From an uncultured Spirochaetales bacterium (lineage in GTDB: Bacteria; Spirochaetota; Spirochaetia; Treponematales; Treponemataceae): a stretch of 7,198 nt of DNA. Positions 1-5,366 of the stretch are shown here, piece after piece. A program made the translations under genes and the position numbers. Positions within the stretch are counted from its first letter, which is position 1. Each line of letters starts with the position of its first letter. The DNA lies in NCBI GenBank assembly GCA_946061495.1, contig CAMGSV010000135.1:1-7198 (forward strand), in the 5' to 3' direction. Under the pieces are notes generated by a model. That model did not search any database, was not told where the DNA came from, and saw nothing but the letters and a program-made list of their open reading frames with translations.

Positions 1-628
1 GCAGGTTTCTGCCTAAAAGCTGGAGCACCAGGGAATACAGGTATTCCGTGCCCGCCCCGATAACCACCTGCTCTGGATCCACCGCCATGTTCCTGAAGGT
101 TCCCAGATAGGTGGCCACCGCCAGCCGCAGTTCCCACAAGCCCTCAGGTGGAAGGGGGGAAAGGATCCTTGTCTTGGAATCTTGTAGCACCTTCCGCATG
201 AGGCGGGACCACAGGGGAAAGGGAAAAAGTTCCCGGTGGATGTGTATGTCCTGGAGATTGATGAGGTCTGGTTGTGGATGGCTGTCCTGACTGTGCGGCG
301 GAATTCTTTCTGTTCCCCCTTCTGGAGAGGAGTGCTGCGGAGGAATCGGGCTCTTTCCCGGCAGCGGTATGGCATGGGTGCCAGTGTCCAGGGGTGTCAC
401 AAAATATCCCCGCTTCTCTGCAGAATAGACATAGCCCTCGTCAATCAGCTGCTGGTAGGCATTCTGCACCGTGATGACGCTGACTCCCAGGTGGGAGGAA
501 AGGCTCCGTTTGGAGGGGAGCCGCTGGTTTGGACGAAGGTTTCCCTCGACAATCTTGCTTTTCAATTGGCTATACAGAAATTCCGTCAGATTGAGCGTGC
601 CCCGTCGGGAAAAATCTATGGTAATCAT
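1..628 (-). CDS. MocR-type regulator (GntR winged helix + aminotransferase fold), 3' end outside window
   Basis: Reading leftward from ATG 628, 209 codons stay open to the window edge, so the C-terminal part (most of the aminotransferase domain, including the PLP lysine) is not visible. Residues about 13-77 form a GntR winged helix: LYSQLKSKIVEGNL, then RLPSKRSLSSHLGVS and a recognition helix around VITVQNAYQQL, ending in the wing at EKRGYFV. A Pro/His/Ser-rich linker (about 80-120) follows. From about 133 the aminotransferase fold begins (FPFPLWSRLM), with PEGLWELRLAVATYL and DPEQVVIGAGTEYLYSLVLQLL, typical of MocR proteins. Members of this family use PLP as cofactor or effector and control B6, GABA or amino-acid genes. 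The divergent B6 kinase suggests a PdxR-like role; that is inference. No Shine-Dalgarno precedes the ATG, and a TATAAT box ends 6 nt upstream, so translation may be leaderless. The MocR class is secure; the target is not. Confidence 0.9.
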   Translation of the reverse strand, partial: MITIDFSRRGTLNLTEFLYSQLKSKIVEGNLRPNQRLPSKRSLSSHLGVSVITVQNAYQQLIDEGYVYSAEKRGYFVTPLDTGTHAIPLPGKSPIPPQHSSPEGGTERIPPHSQDSHPQPDLINLQDIHIHRELFPFPLWSRLMRKVLQDSKTRILSPLPPEGLWELRLAVATYLGTFRNMAVDPEQVVIGAGTEYLYSLVLQLLGRNL

Positions 629-639
629 AATCTGATTAT
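627..639. promoter_or_regulatory. Palindrome overlapping the MocR -10 box and start codon (candidate operator)
   Basis: The sequence ATAATCTGATTAT is a perfect inverted repeat with 6-bp arms around one central base (633). It overlaps the regulator's TATAAT box and start codon. A protein bound here would block RNA polymerase, so autorepression is a plausible use. A further copy of the half-site TAATC lies at 622-626, in direct orientation to the left arm. No operator consensus is recognised; the role is inferred from position and symmetry. Confidence 0.4.
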
Positions 640-640
640 A
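635..640 (-). promoter_or_regulatory. -10 box of the MocR gene, leaderless arrangement
   Basis: On the minus strand the hexamer is a perfect TATAAT, and its last base is separated from the ATG (628-626) by six bases. Usual -10 to start-site spacing would place transcription initiation at or next to the A of the ATG. The -35 region 17 bp further up (TATTCA, about 658-663) is a poor match, which would suit an activated or weak promoter. The A/T-rich surroundings mean the hexamer could be chance, but the missing Shine-Dalgarno supports the call. Confidence 0.55.
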
Positions 641-658
641 TAAAAATAGGGTAAAAAT
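641..658. repeat. Short direct repeat TAAAAAT with 11-bp period
   Basis: TAAAAAT occurs at 641-647 and again at 652-658, separated by AGGG. The offset of 11 bp is one helical turn, so both copies face the same side of the DNA. They lie between the -10 and -35 regions of the MocR promoter. MocR regulators are known to bind direct repeats in several systems, which makes this a candidate binding site. The A/T-rich context weakens the argument. Confidence 0.35.
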
Positions 659-663
659 GAATA

Positions 664-692
664 TATACATAATACCAGATTTTCAGTATTCT
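664..692 (+). promoter_or_regulatory. Weak candidate promoter for the kinase gene
   Basis: TATACA (664-669) and TATTCT (687-692), separated by 17 bp, each match the sigma-70 consensus at four of six positions. The pair lies on the far side of the direct repeats from the MocR promoter. An AATAC / GTATT inverted pair (671-675, 686-690) falls within its spacer and -10. This is the best candidate in the gap but is weak and could be chance. Confidence 0.25.
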
Positions 693-783
693 GCCAAAGA
701 CTAGGCCGGTGAATGCTGGGGACCTCCTCCTTATCTCATTTCATGGCTTCCGGTAGGAGTCGGTCATGGTCAATCCTTTTTCT

Positions 784-787
784 GGAG
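784..787 (+). promoter_or_regulatory. Ribosome binding site deciding the kinase start at 793
   Basis: GGAG sits 5 nt before ATG 793. A second possible start in the same frame, ATG 766, has its own AGGAG at 755-759 with 6-nt spacing. The protein from 793 begins MDKRVLTIQDISCVG, which matches the usual N-terminus of this kinase family, so the nine extra residues from 766 are probably not needed. Confidence 0.55.
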
Positions 788-792
788 TAACT

Positions 793-1638
793 ATGGATAA
801 ACGAGTTTTAACGATTCAAGACATTTCTTGTGTAGGCCAGTGTTCCCTTACTGTGGCTTTGCCAATCATCTCTGCCTGCGGCATAGAGACTGCCGTGCTG
901 CCCAGCTCGGTGCTTTCCACCCACACTGCAGGGTTTTCCGGCTATACCTTCCGGGATCTCACCCAGGATATGGAACCGATTCTTGCCCACTGGAACAAGG
1001 AGGCTATCAAGTTTGATGCCTTCTATACCGGCTACGTCAGCAAGGCTCAGATTCCCCTGATTCTCAAGATTATGGAGGAGACTGCACATCCCGGCGCCCT
1101 GCGAATTGTGGATCCGGTGATGGCGGACAATGGCAAGCTGTACACCGGTTTTGACACCGACTTCCCCGCTGAGATGGTAAAGCTGTGTCGTGGAGCCCAT
1201 GTCATCATGCCGAACCTGACGGAGGCGGCCTTCCTGCTGAATGAGCCGTACCGTGGGAACAACCTGGAGCACCAGGACTATGACGAGGCATACATCGTGG
1301 GATTGCTGGAGCGGCTCATGGGACTGGGGGCCAAAAACGTGGTGCTGACGGGAGTGAGCTACGAGCCGGGCCAACTGGGATGCGCCTGTTTTGACGGCAC
1401 CAAAATTGAGTATTACTTCTGCCAGCGGTTGGATGCCCAGATGCACGGCACGGGAGACGTGTTCGCCTCTTCCTTTGCTGGTGCCCTGTGCCGTGGCAAG
1501 TCTATTCTGGACAGCGCCGCCTTGGGTGCCGATTTCGTGGTGGAATCCATGAAGGCTACTCTGGACGACAAGAGCCACTGGTACGGTGTGAAATTCGAGA
1601 AGGCCCTTTCCTGGCTTATTCGCCGCCTGGAGGCCTAG
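793..1638 (+). CDS. pdxK: Pyridoxal/pyridoxamine kinase (B6 salvage)
   Basis: This 281-residue cytosolic enzyme of the ribokinase-like superfamily (PdxK/PdxY type, COG2240 class) phosphorylates the 5'-hydroxyl of pyridoxal, pyridoxamine or pyridoxine with ATP, making PLP or its precursors. Visible signatures are the N-terminal strand and substrate region VLTIQDISCVG (5-15), STHTAGFSGYTF (42-53), YTGYVS (78-83), the conserved DPVMADNGKLYTG (107-119), NLTEAAFLL (141-149) and the anion-hole/catalytic motif GTGD (219-222), whose Asp222 should be the base. Length is normal for the family and nothing is missing. The divergent MocR regulator points to PLP-responsive control. The strongest upstream promoter candidate (TATACA 664-669, 17 bp, TATTCT 687-692) is weak, consistent with a need for activation. 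An alternative in-frame start lies at 766. Family assignment is firm; preferred substrate cannot be read from sequence. Confidence 0.93.
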   Translation: MDKRVLTIQDISCVGQCSLTVALPIISACGIETAVLPSSVLSTHTAGFSGYTFRDLTQDMEPILAHWNKEAIKFDAFYTGYVSKAQIPLILKIMEETAHPGALRIVDPVMADNGKLYTGFDTDFPAEMVKLCRGAHVIMPNLTEAAFLLNEPYRGNNLEHQDYDEAYIVGLLERLMGLGAKNVVLTGVSYEPGQLGCACFDGTKIEYYFCQRLDAQMHGTGDVFASSFAGALCRGKSILDSAALGADFVVESMKATLDDKSHWYGVKFEKALSWLIRRLEA

Positions 1639-1640
1639 CG

Positions 1641-1668
1641 AAGCAGCCCGCCATCCGGCGGGCTGCTT
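1641..1668. terminator. Hairpin between convergent genes (terminator)
   Basis: AAGCAGCCCGCC (1641-1652) and GGCGGGCTGCTT (1657-1668) form a perfect 12-bp, GC-rich stem with an ATCC loop. It starts 2 nt after the kinase stop and ends 11 nt before the stop of the convergent guaA-like gene, so it can serve both directions. On the plus strand the stem is followed by GTAACTT, only mildly T-rich; on the minus strand there is no T-tract beyond the last two bases of the stem. It is therefore a better plus-strand than minus-strand terminator. Confidence 0.75.
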
Positions 1669-1679
1669 GTAACTTACCG

Positions 1680-3617
1680 TCATTCCCAGCTGAATGCGGC
1701 GGGGGGTTTGTTGGTGATGTCGTAGTAGATGGCATCCACAGAGGGCAGCTGCACCAGCCGATTCATGATGGCATCCAAAACGTGATGGTTCATGTGGGCG
1801 AACTCGGCTGTTTCCACATCATCGGAAACCACCGGTCGCAGCACGAGGCTGCAATGGTTGGGGCGGGAGGCGTAAGGCAGATTGATGGTGAGGTGCTGGG
1901 TAATCTCCTCGTACCAGCCGAACCGCTTCAACTCTTGCAAGACGATATAGTCCGCCTCCCTCGTTTGATCCAGTCGCTCCTGGGTGCAGTAGCCTTCCTG
2001 CAGCCTGAGGGTGCTTCCCTGCCTTTGATAGAGTCGAACCACCACTCGGCTCACTTCCGGTAGTGAGTCGGTGATAAAAGAGGAGACTCGATTCAGAACA
2101 CGCCACCGTGGTATGTGATACCACGGCAGAGTTCTTTGCTCTTCGGTGAGTTCAAAGTCCAGCTCCTCCTGCTGGGCCTCAAGGGACTGGAGCACTGTGA
2201 GCCAATCCCGATGGCCATCGGAGTCGAAGGAGAGGGCTACGGGAAAGCGATAGGCTTTGTAATCGGTTTGGAGGCCAGCGGTTCGCACTGGCAACACCTC
2301 GGCAGAGGTTGCCTGCAAGCCCTCCTTGCTGATAAGGTTGAGCACTGCCAATTGCACTTGGGAAAGAATCTGTCGGTCTTGGTGGGACAGGACACCTTTG
2401 CTACACAGAACATTGATGGCAAGGCCTGGTTCTGGGAAGGGGTGCCGGTCCACCATCTCATCCCGCAGTCCCATTCGTCGCCCGATAATTCTCACCTCAT
2501 CCTTGTACAGCTCCTTCAACGGCTCTATCACCATTCCCCGCTGGATGAGTCCTTGGACACCGCTATTTTTTCGTGTATCATCCTGTATTGCATACCGTTC
2601 TTTGAGATTGTCCGGAAGGAGGCTGTCTGAATAGAGTGTGTTCAAGGCCACCAGCCATTGGTCGGGATTCAGGTTCAGCCTTTCCATCATCTTGTTCTGG
2701 ACGTGGAGGAAATAGGCATGCTCCAGCTGCCGCTTTCGTTTGGGATTCACCTCCGTTCCCATGACCTGCAGGAAGCTGGGAGCGGCATTTGCTACCACAA
2801 AGTTCTTGAAACCGAATTCCTGGTACCGACGGGCAATGTTCTTGCTTTCATTTTTACGGAGAAATCCGTTGTCGATGTGGATTCCCAAGACACGATTTTG
2901 TCCCAGTGCCTTGTTCAGTAGAGTGAAGGCCACATTTGAATCTACGCCACCAGATAGAAAAATCAGAACTTTCTTGTCCCTGGCGGTAAAGCGAATCTTT
3001 GCCAGCATCAGCTCCAGAACGATGTCCCGGTCCCAGTTTTTCTCCATACCGCAGAATCGGGCGAAATTCTTTAGGATGGTAGGCCCACATTCAGTTTCCT
3101 TTGACTCGATGTTCCCTTGGAAACCAAACCTTCCTTGGTTCAGGTCTTGGATGGCGGCGTAGGAACAGACCTTGGTGGAGGCCACCATCTCGAAACCAGG
3201 TGGCAGCTGCAGCACCTCATCACGATGGCTTACGCTGACACGAATGCTGTCATCTAGATTCAGCAGCAGCGGACTGTAGGTGGTTCGGTTCTGGTTCATT
3301 TGGGCAAAGCCAAATTCACCGATGAGGGCTCGTCCCACCTTTCCGCCGCAGAGATGGGCCAAAAGGAGGTGGCCATAGCCAATTCCCAGAATGGGAATCT
3401 CAAGGTTCAGTATTTCCTTGTTAAAAAGAGGTGCCCTTGGATCTTGGAGGGAAGTCGGACCATCAGAAAGGACGATTCCTGCTGCTCCCTTCAAATTCTC
3501 CAGCTGGACAGAAGGTGCTGCAATCTCTGCATGGAAGCCCTGCAACCGCAGGGTTCTCGTTATTTTGTGGGCGTAGTGGCCTCCAAAATTGATGACAACA
3601 ATCTTCTGCCAGGCCAT
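1680..3617 (-). CDS. guaA: Large-type GMP synthase homologue with degenerate glutaminase and altered active sites
   Basis: GMP synthase (GuaA) aminates XMP to GMP using ATP and glutamine. From ATG 3617 this protein has 645 residues, against about 510-525 for usual bacterial GuaA and about 690 for the human enzyme. Residues 1-190 have a class I glutaminase fold (INFGGHYAH, SDGPTS, PILGIGYGHLLLAHLCGG), but the nucleophile Cys is Gly80 and the HPE motif reads NIE, so the catalytic His is Asn169 while Glu171 remains. The ATP-pyrophosphatase P-loop SGGVDS (222-227) and IDNGFLRK are intact, as are IEPLKELYKDEVR (364-376) and RHPFPEPGL (391-399, usual PFPGPGL). The lid signature IK(S/T)HHN is replaced by DTRKNSG (347-353). 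Two dimerization units follow (about 440-540 and 555-645), the last ending KPPAAFSWE instead of KPPxTxEWE. TTG 3623 is an alternative start, but AAGTGG 7 nt upstream favours ATG 3617. It follows pyrG closely. True GMP synthase activity is uncertain. Confidence 0.85.
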   Translation of the reverse strand: MAWQKIVVINFGGHYAHKITRTLRLQGFHAEIAAPSVQLENLKGAAGIVLSDGPTSLQDPRAPLFNKEILNLEIPILGIGYGHLLLAHLCGGKVGRALIGEFGFAQMNQNRTTYSPLLLNLDDSIRVSVSHRDEVLQLPPGFEMVASTKVCSYAAIQDLNQGRFGFQGNIESKETECGPTILKNFARFCGMEKNWDRDIVLELMLAKIRFTARDKKVLIFLSGGVDSNVAFTLLNKALGQNRVLGIHIDNGFLRKNESKNIARRYQEFGFKNFVVANAAPSFLQVMGTEVNPKRKRQLEHAYFLHVQNKMMERLNLNPDQWLVALNTLYSDSLLPDNLKERYAIQDDTRKNSGVQGLIQRGMVIEPLKELYKDEVRIIGRRMGLRDEMVDRHPFPEPGLAINVLCSKGVLSHQDRQILSQVQLAVLNLISKEGLQATSAEVLPVRTAGLQTDYKAYRFPVALSFDSDGHRDWLTVLQSLEAQQEELDFELTEEQRTLPWYHIPRWRVLNRVSSFITDSLPEVSRVVVRLYQRQGSTLRLQEGYCTQERLDQTREADYIVLQELKRFGWYEEITQHLTINLPYASRPNHCSLVLRPVVSDDVETAEFAHMNHHVLDAIMNRLVQLPSVDAIYYDITNKPPAAFSWE

Positions 3618-3632
3618 AGGCAATCCACTTGA

Positions 3633-5240
3633 TTATCGCGTGCAGGAATTCTGTACCGAGGCGGCAATGAATTCCCGGAACAAGGGGTGAGCACGGTTTG
3701 GCCGTGACTTGAATTCAGGATGGAACTGGGCCCCCAGCATCCAGGGATGGTCGGACAGCTCCACAATCTCCACCAGGTTCCGCTCGGGATTGATGCCGGT
3801 GAGGTGGAGGCTGCTCTCCTCAAAGGCTGTCCTATACGTATTGTTGAATTCGTAGCGGTGGCGGTGGCGCTCCCAGATGGCCTGGGAACCGTAGGCTGCT
3901 GCGGCGCGGCTACCTTCGGCCAGCTGGCACGCATACTTTCCCAGCCGCAGCGTTCCACCAAGGATGACTCCGTTCTGGTCGCTCATCAGGTCGATGACAG
4001 GACGGGCCGTGTCTTTGTCCATCTCGCTGGAATTGGCTCCTGCCAGACCCAGCACATTCCGGGCAAACTCAATGACCTGAATCTGCATTCCAAGGCAGAT
4101 GCCAAAGTAGGGCACCTTGTGTGTTCTGGCATACTGAGCCGCTTGGATCATTCCTTCGATACCACGGACACCAAAGCCACCGGGCACAATGATGCCGTCT
4201 GCATCCTTCAGCCTCTGGGCAGTGGCAGCCTCGTCGGTGCATTCCTCCGCATCAACCCAGTCAATCTCCACCTCCACGTTGGCGGCAATACCACCGTGAA
4301 TCAAGGACTCCACCACGGAAAGGTAGGCGTCGTGGAGCTCCACGTACTTTCCCACCAGTGCGATGCGGACCTTGCCCGCCGGATGGTAGAAGCGATCCAC
4401 CATGGCCGCCCAGTCCGAAAGCTGGCTCGCCTTGTCCTCCAGACCGAGAACTCGGCACACGACCTTTCCCAGCCCCTCCTGCTCCATCATCAAAGGCACC
4501 TCGTAGATGGACTTGGCATTGAGATTCTGGATGATGCAGTCGGTGGACACGTTGCAGAAGAGGGCCAGCTTTTCCTTGGTTCCGACGTCCACGGGAATCT
4601 CGCTGCGGAGCATGATGATGTCTGGCTGGATGCCCAGTCCCTGAAGCTCCTGGACGGAATGCTGGGTGGGCTTTGACTTCAGCTCCTGGGCCTTCTTCAT
4701 GTAGGGTAGCAGGGTCAGGTGGATGTAGGCACAATTTTCCACTCCCACCTCGTATTTAATCTGGCGGATTGCTTCGATGAAGGGCAGGGACTCAATGTCT
4801 CCCACCGTTCCACCGATTTCGGTGATGATGACATCGGCTCCTGTCTCCTGTGCAGACAAGAGCATCCTGCGGCGAATCTCGTCCGTTACATTCGGAATCA
4901 CCTGGACGGTGCCGCCGTTGAAGCCCCCCTCACGCTCCTTGTTCAGGATGGAGAGGTAGACACGACCGGCAGTGGTGTTGCTGCTCTGGGAGAGGCTCTC
5001 GTCGGTGAACCGCTCGTAATGTCCCAGGTCTAGGTCGGTTTCGGCACCGTCATCGGTAACGAAGACCTCACCGTGCTGGTAGGGGTTCATGGTGCCGGGA
5101 TCGATGTTCAGGTAGGGGTCGAATTTCTGGTTGATGACCCTGAGACCACGGCTTTTCAGAATAAGCCCCAAGGATGCCGCCGCAATGCCCTTGCCTAAGG
5201 ATGATACTACGCCACCGGTGATAAAGATGTATTTTGTCAT
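3633..5240 (-). CDS. pyrG: CTP synthase, glutamine-hydrolysing
   Basis: PyrG converts UTP to CTP with ATP and glutamine, the last step of de novo pyrimidine nucleotide synthesis, as a cytosolic tetramer. The 535-residue protein has normal length. The synthase domain (about 1-270) shows the P-loop GGVVSSLGKGI (9-19), KFDPYLNIDPGTMNPYQHGE (39-58), DDGAETDLDLGHYERF (63-78) and EIGGTVGDIE (141-150). The C-terminal class I glutaminase (about 290-535) has GGFGVRG (354-360), the nucleophile Cys382 in FGICLGMQ, and His507 and Glu509 in QFHPE, so its triad is complete. An in-frame extension to 5297 was rejected: ATG 5240 has GGAG (5248-5251) 7 nt upstream, matches the family N-terminus MTKYIFITGG, and the longer form would begin inside the -35 box. 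It is the first gene of a two-gene operon with the guaA-like gene, whose ATG follows its TAA after 15 nt. Both enzymes aminate a nucleotide. Confidence 0.97.
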   Translation of the reverse strand: MTKYIFITGGVVSSLGKGIAAASLGLILKSRGLRVINQKFDPYLNIDPGTMNPYQHGEVFVTDDGAETDLDLGHYERFTDESLSQSSNTTAGRVYLSILNKEREGGFNGGTVQVIPNVTDEIRRRMLLSAQETGADVIITEIGGTVGDIESLPFIEAIRQIKYEVGVENCAYIHLTLLPYMKKAQELKSKPTQHSVQELQGLGIQPDIIMLRSEIPVDVGTKEKLALFCNVSTDCIIQNLNAKSIYEVPLMMEQEGLGKVVCRVLGLEDKASQLSDWAAMVDRFYHPAGKVRIALVGKYVELHDAYLSVVESLIHGGIAANVEVEIDWVDAEECTDEAATAQRLKDADGIIVPGGFGVRGIEGMIQAAQYARTHKVPYFGICLGMQIQVIEFARNVLGLAGANSSEMDKDTARPVIDLMSDQNGVILGGTLRLGKYACQLAEGSRAAAAYGSQAIWERHRHRYEFNNTYRTAFEESSLHLTGINPERNLVEIVELSDHPWMLGAQFHPEFKSRPNRAHPLFREFIAASVQNSCTR

Positions 5241-5267
5241 GGAAATGCTCCGAATGTAGTTTCGTCT

Positions 5268-5297
5268 AGTATAACAGAAAAGGATGGTATGTCGCAA
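5268..5297 (-). promoter_or_regulatory. Sigma-70-like promoter of the pyrG-guaA-like operon
   Basis: On the minus strand TTGCGA (5297-5292) and TATACT (5273-5268) are separated by 18 bp, matching the consensus at four and five of six positions. The predicted start near 5261 leaves a leader of about 20 nt before ATG 5240, with GGAG at 5251-5248 as ribosome binding site. Such a short leader leaves no room for a riboswitch or attenuator. Confidence 0.6.
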
Positions 5298-5324
5298 GGA
5301 CAGGGATTCTCGCTGGAAAATGAG

Positions 5325-5358
5325 TGGCCACCGCGCTTCTTGGTGTGCAGGGTGGCCA
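5325..5358 (-). terminator. Probable terminator of the chemotaxis receptor gene
   Basis: TGGCCACC (5325-5332) and GGTGGCCA (5351-5358) are perfect 8-bp inverted arms around an 18-nt loop, in which a short GCGC/GTGC pairing could extend the stem. On the minus strand the hairpin starts 8 nt after the receptor's TAG stop and is followed by CTCATTTTCC, a modest T-run. It lies upstream of the pyrG promoter, so it would separate the two transcription units. The long loop lowers confidence. Confidence 0.5.
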
Positions 5359-5366
5359 TCATGAAA

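Noticed and set aside
13..375. Possible frameshift in the MocR gene, suggested by a second open frame on the same strand
   Set aside because: The regulator's own frame reads without a stop from 628 to 1 and makes family-consistent protein throughout; the other frame is a shadow.
671..690. AATAC / GTATT inverted pair as a separate operator
   Set aside because: Five-base arms with a 10-bp gap in A/T-rich DNA are expected by chance; mentioned only with the weak kinase promoter.
808..1683. Open frame of 291 codons on the minus strand opposite the B6 kinase
   Set aside because: It is fully antisense to a clear kinase gene, has no family motifs, and is explained by the codon bias of the opposite strand.
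3378..3380. Cys-to-Gly change in the GuaA homologue as a mere sequencing error
   Set aside because: One base would explain it alone, but the His, lid-loop and C-terminal motifs are also altered in an intact frame, pointing to real divergence.
3720..4676. Open frame of 318 codons on the plus strand opposite pyrG
   Set aside because: Antisense to the conserved PyrG coding sequence, with no recognisable domain and no promoter or ribosome binding site of note.
5241..5297. N-terminal extension of PyrG to 5297
   Set aside because: The extension overlaps the -35 and -10 boxes, and ATG 5240 has a good ribosome binding site and the family N-terminus.
5241..5366. Pyrimidine attenuator or riboswitch in the leader of pyrG
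   Set aside because: The predicted leader is only about 20 nt, with no hairpin plus T-run after the promoter; the one hairpin (5325-5358) lies upstream of the promoter.
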